Positions 39,242 to 50,489 of a stretch of DNA of 57,439 bases are shown here, piece after piece. How positions within the stretch are numbered: the stretch's first letter is position 1; the number at the start of each line of letters is the position of its first letter. The notes beneath the pieces were generated by a model. That model saw nothing but the letters and a program-made list of their open reading frames with translations. It did not search any database and was not told the origin of the DNA. This stretch comes from Zygophlyctis sp. KS116 (taxonomy: Eukaryota > Chytridiomycota): contig BAAFSQ010000039.1 of NCBI GenBank assembly GCA_054661495.1, positions 1 to 57,439 on the forward strand, read 5' to 3'. Position numbers and translations under genes: made by a program.

Positions 39242-41114
39242 TTACGCAGCTGATGGTTTCAGTTTTGCCAATTCTTCAGGATAGTACTAAAGTTTAGTGC
39301 TAATAAATAGACTTTACCTCTGTAACAAAAAGTTGAGCCCTTGCAGCTTCTCTGCAGGAGAGAATATTAATTACTTCATTCTGAGTTCGTGCAACATCAA
39401 TCTGTTAGGTTAATTTTTTTAAAGTCATCTTACAGCTCTGTCATAGAATGAGATAGCTTCAAGTATTTTGTCTTGATGACAAAGGAGTTGAGCAAGTTGC
39501 ATTAATGCGACATCACTCAATGGATCCGCCTCAACAGCTAACCTACAATTTTCTTCGGCAGATTTAGGATCCTGTTGGACTTGCAAATATAAAATAGCTA
39601 AAATATTAGAAAACAAAAATTACCCTTATTAATGTAAGCTAAAGCAGAAGAGGGCTCAAGTTTAATCGCCTTGTCCAACTCTTCCATTGCTAATAATAAA
39701 TATAATTTCAAACCGTACCTTGGTCAAACTTTTGCTGATCCAACAAAATTTCACCGTAATAATTATGAATTTCATGGCTATTTGGGAATTTCTTTAAAGC
39801 TTTTTCAAATGTCCTTTTAGTTCTTTCCGCTTCACCCAATTTGTATTGTGCAACTCCTAATTGAATAAAGGCATAGAGGTTTTCAGGATCCAGAGAAATG
39901 GCCTTTTTATAATCACTTGCAGCTCCAGCAAAGTCTCCTACTAAAAATCGAACTTGTCCTCTATGATAAAAAACATCAGGATGATTAGGATCTAACTGAA
40001 CAGCTTCATCAAAAATCTCCACACTTTTTTCAACTTGAGCCTTTTCCATATATAATGTAGCTTTTTTAATAATTGTATTAATACTTGTTGAATCAATGCT
40101 GTAAGATTTTTCAATATCTTCTATTGCCTCATCCACTTTTCCAATCAAAAAGTTAAATGTTCCTCTTAAATTGAAAGCCAAAGCCTCAAAAGGAGGAGAT
40201 AAAGAATCAACAACAGACTCCAATGCTTGATTTACACTAGACAGAGCACTATTCCAATTTCTTTCTTGAATAAATCTAAAAGCATCCTGTACTAGACCAT
40301 CACATTTTTCAAAAGTCTGCATTTCCAACACCTCATTTAATCCAGTACTTGTTTGGCGGAAAGAGTCTAGAAAAGCTCTAATAAATGTATCCGAAGGTAA
40401 AGTATATTCCTTTGTCTTCATTATTTCTTGAGCCTGTTCAGTAGCAATTTTCTTTAAGAATCTATCAGTTGCACCAAGTGAAGATTCATTCTTAAATTCT
40501 TCTAAAACACAAACTGCAGTATAATCATTAAGTGCTTGATCTAATTTCCCTAAATGTTCATAAGCCAATGCTCTTCTACTTAATGCTTTAACATATTTCC
40601 TATCCATTTGCAAAGCCAAAGAACAATCCTGAACCACATTTTCATAATCTTTGAGCATTGAATAACAAGCAGCTCTATTAGAATAATAAATTGGATCTGG
40701 ATTCAATTCAATTGCTTGAGAATACATTTCTATAGCTTCTGTGTATCTCTGAGAAGTAAACAACTTATTTCCTCTAGCTTTAGCTTCTGCAGCAAGAGTC
40801 TTATTATCCTTGCCCTCATCTTGGACCTTGATTTCAGGTTTCTCTACTTCCTGAACCTTGTCTTGAACCAGATCTTTGACTTGTTGAACCTCTTGAACCT
40901 GCGCATTTTCTAATTCCAATGGTTTTTCTTGAATAGTTTCAACTGATGTCTCATTAGATTCAACTGATTGCATTTGAATTTCTTTCTTGATTGATTTCTT
41001 CTTTTTGACTTGGGCTTTTTGAGGTTTATTCTTTAGTATAAAAAAGAAAAGACCTGCAACAGCTCCTGCAGCCAATGCACTCACAATAATCCCTCTTGTA
41101 GAAACCTTTTCCAT
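39242..41114 (-). CDS. TOM70: Mitochondrial import receptor TOM70
   Basis: TPR receptor of the outer mitochondrial membrane for carrier-type precursors delivered by Hsp70/Hsp90. I chose ATG 41114 (MEKVSTRG) over an in-frame one at 41159. The single N-terminal membrane anchor is IIVSALAAGAVAGLFFFIL followed by KNKPQKAQVKKKK. After an acidic linker comes the clamp TPR domain AKARGNKLFTSQRYTEAIEM / YYSNRAACYSMLKDYENVVQ / KYVKALSRRALAYEHLGKLD, then the core TPRs DVFYHRGQVRFLVGDFAGAA and so on. Short introns near 39397-39432, 39598-39624, 39691-39719 and 39286-39316 lead into the typical TOM70 end AIDVARTQNEVINILSCREA. Convergent with PNUTS, 36 bp apart. Confidence 0.93.
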
Positions 41115-41454
41115 TTTAAGATTTTTGGAAAAACAAATTTTTGTTGTCCCCTGGCCCACAACCTGATTTAGATTGTCAAACCTATTCCTGGGTTATTTTT
41201 ATATGTAACCGAGTGTCGTACTTTGGGCACTAGGAAAAATATGCGTGAGTAAAGCGAGCCAGTTATATTTTCTTCAAATTTGCCGGGGTTTTTCTAATCA
41301 AAGAATTCAAAAATAGAGGAGATCAGACTTTAATAATAAATAAAAAAATACGTTTGAGATAAGACTTTCCAGATTTAAAATAACTTGTGGTGATCTGCCC
41401 AATAAATACTTATAACCTAGTGAAAGACCAAACTAGGCACTAGGTAGTGCTATA
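41115..41454. other. Intergenic, 340 bp, divergent promoter region of TOM70 and 41455 gene
   Basis: No reading frame with coding character and no RNA gene seen. The part next to 41455 contains an imperfect duplication of AACTAGGCACTAGGTAGTGC type: the words CACTAGG and CTAGG recur at about 41229, 41418-41445. Otherwise A/T-rich. Confidence 0.5.
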
Positions 41455-42000
41455 ATGCATAACTTGATAAAATTTGGATTTTTAGCATGGTTAATAAATT
41501 TTGTAGCTGCCGTTCCATGTTTGATCAATGATGCTAGTGATTCTGTGTATCTGTTTACAGAATCTGGAGACTACAAGATTCTAGATTCTATTCTTGATCT
41601 AAAAAATCCAATTTCTCTTTCAAACTCTAGAAATTTTATTAATTTGAAATGTTTTCTTGAACAATACTCTAATTCTGGATTTTTTCTAGATCAGGAGACA
41701 TTACATATTTTTAGTTTTGTAGATAAAACATGGAAAGAAATTAAAATGTTGACTAATGGGATTTCTATAAGTGATGGGGCTATAGTACTAGATCATAATA
41801 TAATACTGTTACTTTTTATGGGATTGGATATAACTCAAAATTCTAGTAATTGGATTAAATTTAATACGTCTTTAAACACTTTATCAGACATGAATTCTTT
41901 CACGAATACTAGTAATACTACTGCAATCGAGCCTAAAACCAATAATTCTGCAACAAAATCCCAAGGCTTATTGTTATTATTGATTTTTATAATGGTTTAA
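41455..42000 (+). CDS. Putative secreted or GPI-anchored protein
   Basis: Intronless, 181 residues. Signal peptide MHNLIKFGFLAWLINFVAA then VPCLIND. The body has two Cys and hydrophobic beta-like stretches. The end is a Ser/Thr/Asn-rich segment with several N-x-[ST] sites (NSSN, NTSNTT, NNSAT), then SQGLLLLLIFIMV, a short hydrophobic tail without charged residues behind it: the layout of a GPI-anchored protein. No recognised domain. Alone between TOM70 and the C2H2 gene. Confidence 0.6.
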   Translation: MHNLIKFGFLAWLINFVAAVPCLINDASDSVYLFTESGDYKILDSILDLKNPISLSNSRNFINLKCFLEQYSNSGFFLDQETLHIFSFVDKTWKEIKMLTNGISISDGAIVLDHNIILLLFMGLDITQNSSNWIKFNTSLNTLSDMNSFTNTSNTTAIEPKTNNSATKSQGLLLLLIFIMV

Positions 42001-42425
42001 AATACATTTATTATTCAGTTTTAAACTATATAAAAAATTGTACTCGGAACAGATTAGAATTTTTAATGAAAACCCAGAATTTTTTTATTTGAAAAACCGC
42101 AGCTAAAAATTATAAATTCCTAGACAAAACCCAATTCTGTATCTATACTCTGGGATATAACGTTATCAATGAGGTTCCTACCGAGATGCGTTTATTGCTT
42201 TTTGCAAACTAAAAATTCCTACCCCGTTTAAAATTTTTACTAATTTTAACAATTTTTGTAACATCCCAAAATTCGATTTTATTTTTTAATATTTTTTACC
42301 CTAACCCTACTGTTGACTAGGAATCTTCGTGACTGATCCACCGTCTTCTGTTCTAGAACTTTTGCGACGCATCATTCACGTTCTGTTGGTGTGGTGATTA
42401 GGTCCATTCAATTGATTATTAAGTC
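42001..42425. other. Intergenic, 425 bp, with a telo-box-like element
   Basis: The longest gene-free gap in the window. No coding or RNA gene seen. At 42296-42310 it holds TTACCCTAACCCTAC, two copies of the CCCTAA telomere-type unit; single telo-boxes of this kind occur in promoters of many eukaryotes. It lies 116 bp upstream of the C2H2 gene. There is not enough repetition for an interstitial telomere tract. Confidence 0.5.
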
Positions 42426-43168
42426 ATGACGATGAATGTCAATTTTATGAATTCTTATTCTTTATACCCACTTAGTCCTTTCGCCCAAGATCCCGATAAG
42501 ATTAGATCTTGTCAGGATCTTGGATACAATTCTCGCTCTTCATCTTGTACAGGATTTACCGTGAGAAATAGTTTAAGTGAATATTTAGACAATCTTTTCA
42601 TGCAGCCTGTAGAAGATGATGCATTCTTCCCATCGCCTTCATCCGCTGATTTGATTCGAATTCAAGATTTGAATAGGAAGAGTTTAGAGGAATCTGATCT
42701 TACCATCAATCAAATCTCTAGTTCTGGGGATTCTAATGGATCATTACGATACTCTGAAATCGAGTATAATATAGAGAATGATCCATTTATACAAATCCCT
42801 AAAGAAAATTCACTAGTTCCATTCATGGAATTAGGAAGTACTGAAGCTGAAACTGCTATATATAAAGCTTCTGCAGAGATTAGTAACCTTTGTAGTTCAT
42901 CTAGGGACCTAACCGGTCATGTTGAATATAAAAGATGCAATACTCATTCTAGGAAAAATCACAAGGTAATTTAGTTGCAAGTAAATGATAGTGTGATACG
43001 TGTGGTAAAGCATTTTCGAGACCTTCTTCCTTGAAAACGCATAAATACACACATAGTGGGGAAAGACCATTCTCTTGCCCATTTGATTTTTGTAGAAAGA
43101 AATTTGCAGTTTTGTCGAATTTAAGACGGCATTTAAATCTATGCAAGCACAGGAATTGGGAGGATTAA
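42426..43168 (+). CDS. Fungal-type C2H2 zinc-finger transcription factor
   Basis: Exons 42426-42965 and 42992-43168, with a 26-nt intron, give 238 residues. A disordered Ser/acidic region of about 180 residues precedes two adjacent C-terminal fingers: [20 protein letters not shown] then [10 protein letters not shown], and [18 protein letters not shown]. The second ends in Cys in place of the last His (C2HC). The pair SRPSSLKTH...SNLRRH is characteristic of a group of fungal regulators, so it is useful taxonomic evidence. The intron separates the disordered region from the finger exon exactly. Nuclear DNA-binding factor; target unknown. Confidence 0.85.
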
Positions 43169-43341
43169 TCTTGGAATTTCTCTGAATTCTTTGTATAGTA
43201 TTGATCATATCGTTTAGTTTAGAAAATCCAAGTTTGGTATAAATGCCGTAAATGTTGGAATTTGTTTCCCGATGCATTACCTGATAATACCAATCTGTAA
43301 TCTTCCGATTTATAAATTTCCCGTCCATAACTTTACTTACA

Positions 43342-44245
43342 ATGGTCTTTCAGCATGCATCTACTACAGACATTGGGAGAAGAAGTATTCAGCAAGATGA
43401 GCATTGCGATGCTCCATTATGGGAAGGAAAAGCTCATTTCTATGGTGTCTTTGATGGTCATGGTAAAATATACAATATTAAGAAATAGGAACTGATGGTC
43501 ATAAAGCAGCAGGATATGCTAAAAATAATTTCCCAAAGATTCTCAATCAAATGCCATTCAATGAATTTTTACAAAATCCAAAAGAAATTCTAACAAATGC
43601 GTTTTCTATCGTTAATACAGGAATGAATGAAGAAACAACTCTTGATACTTATATGTCTGGAACAACTGCTACAGTATTAATCTCTCTTCCTGAGAAAGTC
43701 ATTGTTGCAAATGTTGGAGATTCACGTCTTGTGTTGGGAAAGAAGGATGGATCTGCTATTTCTCTAACAGTAGATCATACTTGTGAAATTCCAGAGGAAG
43801 TAGAAAGAGTTAAATCTTCAGGTGGTCGTATAGAACAGGCACTTATAGATGGAGTTCATGATGGTATTTTAATAGTTATATTTATAATAATTAGGACCAA
43901 AAAGAATATATAAAGGTTCTCTACCGTATCCTGGGTACAAAATTTTATGCTAATATTAGACTAGTTGTTTCAAGATCACTTGGAGATTCAGTCGCATCAA
44001 AGATTGGGGTTATATCTATCCCATATGTAGTAGAACGTAAGATTGAGTCTGATGATCAGTTATTTATTTTAGGATCTGATGGATTATGGGATGGTATTAG
44101 TAATTCAGAAGCAGTTAAACTAATTCAGCCATATTTAGATATTGACTTATCTCTCGCGTCATCAATATTGACTGATGCAGCTCTTGCTGGATTAGATAAA
44201 ATCCAAATTGATGATAATATCACAAATATACTGATTCGATTATAA
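43342..44245 (+). CDS. PP2C-family serine/threonine phosphatase
   Basis: Metal-dependent (Mg/Mn) phosphatase of the PPM family. Starts at ATG 43342 (MVFQHASTTDIGRRSIQQDE). Four exons with introns of 25-31 nt. PPM motifs in order: RRSIQQDE (first metal Asp region), YGVFDGHGTDGHKAAGY, MSGTTATVLISL, VANVGDSRLVLGKK, DHTCEIPEEVERVKSSGGRI, LVVSRSLGDSVASKIGV, FILGSDGLWDGISNSEA and the closing DDNITNILIRL. All metal-binding aspartates appear to be present. About 275 residues, a minimal PPM domain with no extra region, so its role (signalling, organelle) cannot be read. Ends 24 bp before SLY1. Confidence 0.92.
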
Positions 44246-44269
44246 AGCGTTTCTGAGAACCCTAAAGTA

Positions 44270-46373
44270 ATGAAAGACTTGAGAGTCTTGCAGAAAGGTA
44301 TTCTAGCGCATGATGAAACTAATAGAGTCCATTCAGGCAATGTTGTCTTTTAATGGCACATCTGCAGGCGACGGTCTATGGAAAGTTTTGATTTATGACA
44401 AATTGGGACAAGATGTGATTTCTCCGTTGCTAAAAGTGAATGAGCTTCGGGAATCTGGTATTACTGTTCACCTGCCGCTTGATAAGGAAAGGTATCCAAT
44501 CTCAGATGTTCCTGCGGTATATTTTGTGACTCCAAATTTAGATAATTTACAGAGAATCGCATCGGTAAGTTTTGGTTAGCCAATGATAGGATTTGGAAAA
44601 GAAATTATATGATTCTTATTATATTAATTTTTGTCATTCAATTCCTCGTCAATTATTAGAGGAATTTGCAACAATGACTCTCGCTGCTAAAACGGCAGGA
44701 GCTGTTGCACAAGTCTATGATCAGTATCTAGATTTTGTTTGCTTAGAATCAAATCTTTTTTCATTACAAATGAAAGACTCGTATCATACAATTAATGATG
44801 TACATTCTACTGAAAGTGTTATAGCGGCATTTACGGATAGAATTGTATCTTCATTGTTTTCAGTAGTAATTACGATGGGTAATATCAATAATTCTAAGGA
44901 ATAGGAGTTATTCCGGTGATCAGATGTGAAAGAGGATCAGTAGCAGAGGCTGTGGCAGTGAAGTTGGATTCAAAATTAAGAGATCATTTGCTAAATTCAA
45001 AGTCAAATATCTCGGCAGAGTTTTCTGGAAAGTCTCTTTCTCGCCCATGTAAACAGGAAATTTACTTATCTTTTAGTACTTTTATTGGTCGATAGAATGA
45101 TGGATATTTCTTCAATGTTGACACATACTTGGACATATTCTACACTGGTTCACGATGTTTTGAATATGGAATTAAATAGAGTGGTTGTTACAGTAAGAAA
45201 TTTATAGAAAAATTAATTTTAAGACTGATTCTGGACGAAAAATTTATGATGTAGACTCTACTGATCCATTTTGGCTAAAAAATGCAGGAAATCCATTTCC
45301 TCAAGTAGCAGAAGAAGTAGATCAGGAAATTAATAAATATAAAAAAGAGGTGGATGAAGTTACAAAGTCTTGTGGAGTCAGTTCTATAGAAGAAGTAGAT
45401 CCTAATGATTTCACTGGTGGAGCAAAAGGACTATCTGCTGCTTTAAATAAGTTGCCTCAGTTAACTCTGAGGAAAAAATCTTTAGATATGCATATGAATA
45501 TTGCTACAAATTTGTTCAAAGTAATTCAAGAGCGTCATTTAGATTCCTTTTTTTCATTGGAAGAATCTATCGGGAAGATGGTAATTAATATAATTTAAAA
45601 ATACAGAATAAGTCAACTTTATTGGAAGTAATAAATGATGCTACAAAATCTGCAGAGGATAAAATTAGGCTTTTTGTTGTATATTTCCTCTCTCATGACG
45701 AAATACCAAAGGCTGATCTTGCTGAATACGAATCAGCATTAACTGCTGCTGGATGTGAAATCACAATTTTGAATTATATCAAACAGTAATTTTTTAAAGA
45801 ATCAATCTTAGAGTGCGGATGTTTAATAAAATGGCTACAACTATCTCAACGCAAGAATCGAAAACCACGCCGACGGGAAATGATTTCCTTGGAAACTTGA
45901 CCTCGCTAGGTAGCAAGGTATCGTCTTTAGTCACTTAAAAAAGGTTGCGGATCATTTGCAGTCATCTGGAGTTTCGAATAGATTTGAAAGTCTAATTTCT
46001 AGCGTGAAGAACTTATTACCAACACGAAAAGATCTTCCTGTTACGAGGATACTTCAGGATCTATTAGATGTAACATCTAGCTCAACAGAAATGGAAGAAT
46101 ATCTTTATCTGGATCCCAAACTTTCAAAATCCTCATTATCAAAAATAGATAAAAGTAAGATGTTCTTTAATGATGCAATTGTTTTTATGATTGGAGGAGG
46201 AAATTACTTAGAGTATCAAAATTTGATGGATTGTTCATCAGTAAGATTTATAAATATTTAAATAATAGCGGTTTCCTGGGCAGAAAAGAAATATTGTTTA
46301 TGGATCCACCGAATTTCTTACAGCATCGGCTTTTTTGAGTCAGTTGGAACGCTTAGGAAAAGGCCGGTTATAA
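44270..46373 (+). CDS. SLY1: Sec1/Munc18 protein SLY1 (SCFD1)
   Basis: SM protein that binds the SNARE Sed5/syntaxin-5 and drives ER-Golgi fusion. The gene begins with a 10-codon exon (MKDLRVLQK) and a 28-nt intron, then [10 protein letters not shown] and [20 protein letters not shown], which matches the SLY1-specific WKVLIYDRFGQDIISPLLSV. Further: [85 protein letters not shown]-like [44 protein letters not shown] and [20 protein letters not shown]. At least seven introns, 24-30 nt each. Ends 60 bp from the convergent DRC5 stop. Secure. Confidence 0.94.
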
Positions 46374-46433
46374 TTATAAGAGGACATCAAATGATTAAAA
46401 ATGAAAATATAATATAAATCATCCAAGATGTTT

Positions 46434-48146
46434 TTAGTTAAAGCTATTTTCCTTTAAAATTCCTTGAATTCCTATAATGCAATCTTCTGAGAGACTTGTC
46501 ATTCTTAAATCTAGTCGTGTTATATACTAGTGATTAAGATTCTAAGGGGTTCTTACTTTGTTTCTATTTATAGCTTCAAAAATAGACTTTCCTATTGAAT
46601 CTATTTGTGCTGGTATAGAATAATTATCAAATTGATCATTATTGCCTTTCCTATATTCATTGCTCTCGTCGGACAAGTTGGCCAGCTGGTTACTACTAAG
46701 GTCCCATGATTGAAATTGTTTCAAATTTCTTCTTAATAAAATACAAATTGAAGATGCAGATTTGGGACCAATACAGTTTCCACTTAAATTTAGCGATTCT
46801 AGTAAAGTGTTTTTACAAGCCTGAAGACATATTGCAGTACATCCTTCATCCCCAACTGAATTTAATCGCAAGTCGAGATTCTTCAAAGTTTGATTCAGTG
46901 ACAGTGCTTTGCCGATAGCTATCGCTCCATCTTTTTGAATCTTATTATTTCCCAGATTTATGCTTTCTAAAGCTGTTTCAGGAATTGATAAAACTTTAGA
47001 CAAGGCCCGAGCTCCTATATCTCCAATATTATTGTATGATAAATCTAATAGATTATTTGGATAATTTTAAATACTTAGATGTTTTAAAACCGTATTTTTA
47101 CTTATTGCATCTGCCAAAATACGACATTTATCATCATCAACCCCACTAGATCTTACACTTAAACTTGTTAAAACAAAGTTTCTTTGAAGGGAATCTGCCA
47201 GCCTTATGCAATCATTAATAGTCATTCCAAAATATGCCCAATTAAAATTAATTCCACAGTCTTGTACACCATAGAACAATGACAACTCCTTTAATTTATA
47301 CAAATTCTTAAAAATTAAAGTCATATCAAAATGATCAGGTAAAGGATCAGTAGCTTTTATAATAAGCTCTTTTGGTGGTTCTCTTCCTTCCATTAGCTGT
47401 CTTCTTGCTGCTGGATTCAGTTCTGGAGGCTCTGTTGGTCTCAACTGACGAATATTTAACTTTTCAACATAATCTGCAGATGTCTTCAAATCCAAAATAA
47501 CTTTTTCAAAGATATCATATTCGCCTGATGTTTTTGGTACAAATGATTCTAAAACTTCTTGAATATACATTTCAAAAAACAATTGTTTCCAAGAGTTATT
47601 ATGTTCTGATACATTGCATAGCTTGAATTTCTCTTGTGATCTTTTTTTCCAGTAAGAATCACTATTGATAATCGTCGATGCAATTGGAAGTGATATATCA
47701 CTGGATAAAAGTGAGACTACCTTATCTTTGTATTTTGAAGGTAATCCAGCTAAGATGGGTTTATCTTAATTTAATCTAGTACAATATATACCTTGAAAGT
47801 TATTTACGATGGATTTCAATGCTAAAGAACTCAAACTTTCTACTGCAGCCAAATTCCATTCAGGATCTTCAGCTATTATGCGCCTTTGGTTCCCATTTTT
47901 CTTTGGCAAACCGTCTGTCATTTGTAAATCCAACGGTATATTGTTTTGCTCAGAAATGCTTTTAATTGGATCTACTGCAAGTGATATCGCTGATATCTCA
48001 GCTTTGGTAATATCTGTATTGCCGGGAGTCGTTGATTGATCGTTATTTTCCATTAGCTTGCCTTCCATCGGCTTATTGGGGATTTCAGCATTTATCATCG
48101 ATTGCCTCTCGGCAGCTGATATTGATGGTTCGACATCTGCCATCAT
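46434..48146 (-). CDS. DRC5: Nexin-dynein regulatory complex subunit DRC5 (TCTE1)
   Basis: LRR subunit of the nexin-dynein regulatory complex. The N-terminal region contains QRRIIAEDPEWNLAAVESLS then LALKSIVNNFQ, nearly the human MRRIIAEDPEWSLAIV...HIIRNFQ. Next, SWKQLFFEMYIQEVLESFVP, LYKLKELSLFYGVQDCGINF and SSGVDDDKCRILADAISKNT correspond to the human sequence in order. Then LRRs of 28 residues (LNLSYNNIGDIGARALSKVL, INLGNNKIQKDGAIAIGKAL, LDLRLNSVGDEGCTAICLQA). Introns: 27 nt after NNFQ, 29 nt after LKHL, and 30 nt before a last exon YITRLDLRMTSLSEDCIIGI, which ends at 46434 and has its counterpart in human LLEFDLRLSDVAQESEYLIG. Divergent to the glycosyltransferase (146 bp). Confidence 0.92.
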
Positions 48147-48292
48147 TTGTTTAGTTGATGACGTATCATATTTAAGTAAATATTCCGAAATTGGAAAGTT
48201 GAAAATTGAAAATTTATCGTGGGAGTTTCATGATCGGCTGAATAAGAGGACATAAAATTTGCAACTGTTTGACAGCCGCATTGTCTCTTTCA

Positions 48293-49436
48293 ATGAGCTC
48301 AAATTCTAAAACTTCTAAAGAACATGACAGCACTGATCAATATCTCATGAATGTTCAAGATGATACTGAAAGTACCGATCGAGATTCTACTGATGTAAGT
48401 ATCGGATGCAATCAGTAGTTTGGTTGTTTTATATCTAATACTTTAGAAAAAGAAATCAATCTGCATTTCAAACAGATCAGTTTATAAAATGCTGATTTTT
48501 TGCTGCATATTTAGTTTAATCTTTGGCATTCTCCCTCTACAAATGCTGGACAATCAGGAACCTCCAATTTGCTATGTAAATCCTAAAGAATTGGAAGATA
48601 TGACAAGATTGCAGACATCCTCTTCGGTAGTCTTAGATATTGAAAGGGAATGCAGAGACATGCCAAAATTTCAGAGGAATAAATGCGGTATCCCAAAGAT
48701 AGTTCATCTAGTAACAATTGGCGGTTCTTTCAAATTTCATCACTATCTCTCTGTAAAATCGATGCATGATCGAATTAAACCAATTCAGATTTTTGTCCAT
48801 GGCTATGATTTTCCTTTTGACTCGGCTTACTTCAATCAAAGCATTGATGAATTTAAATTGACTCTAGTTGCTTCTAGACGTGTCTCTCAAGTTTTCAATA
48901 AGACTGTAACTCATGCAGAGCATAAGAGTGATGTAATTCGTTTGGAATCATTGATAAGATTTGGTGGGATTTATCTAGATCTAGATACATATGTTTTCAA
49001 GGACATTGATGATCTTTTAGGAGGAAAATATGATTTCGTCATATCACCTGAAAATGATAATGGTCTTAATAATGGAATCATGATGAGTAAACGATGTGCT
49101 CACTTTCCTTTAGTATGGTATAAAGAATACAAAAACTTTGATCATACTAAATGGTCAGATATGTCCATCCAAAAGCCTAAAGAATTATACAATAGTTTAG
49201 GACTGTATAGATATTCAATTATTCATGTCGATAGCTCTTTGACTAGCAACTATGGAAAAGTAATTTTATTTAAGAATGAAAGTGAAACAAATCCATCATT
49301 TTGGAAAGATTCTCGTATAGTACATTCTTTCTGGAGGGATCATGGGATCGAATACAACAAGACCAGTGTTATGAAACTTGACATAAATTTAGGAAGGTTC
49401 GCCCGTGAGCTATTCAATGCTTCAAGAACCGGATAA
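48293..49436 (+). CDS. Type II membrane glycosyltransferase with DXD motif (Gly_transf_sug type)
   Basis: Exons 48293-48394 and 48447-49436 (intron 52 nt) give 363 residues. A short hydrophilic cytosolic tail (1-48, Ser/Asp rich, then KKKS) precedes one membrane anchor MLIFCCIFSLIFGILPLQML, so it is a Golgi-type II protein rather than a secreted one; starting at 48489 would wrongly make it look like a signal peptide. The catalytic region has IPKIVHLVTIGGSF, AEHKSDVIRLESLIRFGGIY and LDLDTYVFKDIDDLL with the metal-binding DXD at Asp212/Asp214, then NNGIMMSKRCAHFPL and IVHSFWRDHG. This is the fold of Och1-like and alpha-1,4-sugar transferases (PF04488 type). Donor and acceptor unknown. Several N-glycosylation sites near the end. 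Confidence 0.85.
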
Positions 49437-49623
49437 TGACCTTCAATACACTCTGATGTTTGAAATAAAATTATCTCATGCTATAAACAGAGTATTATTG
49501 GGATGTCATGTTCAAGCTAAGAGAGAGAACACATCTGTGCCTCGGGTTACGTTACGGTCGCATTGTGACACATCAACTTGCCGCAGATGACTCAAAACCA
49601 GCCGCCCGAAGATAAGAAAAAAA

Positions 49624-50367
49624 ATGAAGTTGCAACTCAGTTTAATGATGATTTCTCTCTTGCAGCTATCTAGAGCTCAATCAAATCCAGCCGAAGAGGG
49701 TCAAATCTGTGGTGGGTTGACTCCTAGTGGATCTATAAAATGCAACACTGGTATGAAATGTGTGTTTCCAAAAGACATCCCTACAAATGCTATAGCTGTA
49801 GAGGGTATCTGTGTTAAACATGGAAATGAAGGTGGGCTCTGTAGTGGGATGACCCCGTTGTGCAGGGATGGTCTTTCTTGTGTGTACCCCAAGGATCTCA
49901 TCCATATTACTCCTATTACGGAAGGTGTATGTGTAAAAGACGGATCAGATGGTGGGCGCTGTGGTGATATGTCTCCACCGTGTAATGCCGGTCTTTCCTG
50001 TGTGTTCCCCAAGGATGGCACAGTAAATCCAAATACATATGGTTTATGTGTTAAAGATGGAGATGAAGGAGGGAAATGTGGAGGATTGACCCCTAATGGA
50101 GCTCAAAAATGCAATGATGGCCTGATCTGTATGTATCCCAAAGATTTCCCACCAAATGCTATTGCTGTGATCGGTGTGTGCGAGAAGCCTACATCAACTA
50201 CAAGTTCAGTGACTGATTCTACATCCGCCTCATCTGCACCGACTGGGACAGTTTACACATCAGAAACAACATCCCAAATTTCTAACATAGAGGACATAGT
50301 GACCGCCGATGCTAGTGGTTTATCTGCTCTTGGCTTTGCTGGATTTATTGCACTCTTATTCTTTTAG
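49624..50367 (+). CDS. GPI-type surface protein with four Cys-rich repeats
   Basis: Intronless, 247 residues. Signal peptide MKLQLSLMMISLLQLSRA. Four repeats of about 37-42 residues follow, each with four Cys: CGGLTPSGSIKCNTGMKC, CSGMTPLCRDGLSC, CGDMSPPCNAGLSC, CGGLTPNGAQKCNDGLIC, each continued by V[FY]PKD...G[IVL]C and linked by VKxGxEGG. Repeats 1 and 4 share the longer loop and NAIAV; 2 and 3 share the short loop. Then a Ser/Thr-rich stalk (about 180-225) and a C-terminal hydrophobic tail LSALGFAGFIALLFF: a GPI-anchor layout. The C-x-G-L-x-C pattern is like dickkopf/colipase-type small disulphide modules, but no certain family. Probably a surface or wall adhesin-like protein. Confidence 0.75.
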   Translation: MKLQLSLMMISLLQLSRAQSNPAEEGQICGGLTPSGSIKCNTGMKCVFPKDIPTNAIAVEGICVKHGNEGGLCSGMTPLCRDGLSCVYPKDLIHITPITEGVCVKDGSDGGRCGDMSPPCNAGLSCVFPKDGTVNPNTYGLCVKDGDEGGKCGGLTPNGAQKCNDGLICMYPKDFPPNAIAVIGVCEKPTSTTSSVTDSTSASSAPTGTVYTSETTSQISNIEDIVTADASGLSALGFAGFIALLFF

Positions 50368-50489
50368 ATCAAGTTGGAATTCCAACTGTTTCACAATAAA
50401 TGTTCAGTTGCAGAATTATGAAATATTGCTGATTAATGAGGAACCGCCCTAGATAAAAATTAACGGTTACTGATCCGATCGCTGATAAA

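Noticed and set aside
42290-42315. Interstitial telomere or chromosome end
   Set aside because: Only two repeat units; genes continue normally on both sides.
42909-43328. 139-codon minus-strand frame opposite the C2H2 fingers
   Set aside because: Most of it is antisense to the zinc-finger exon; no homology.
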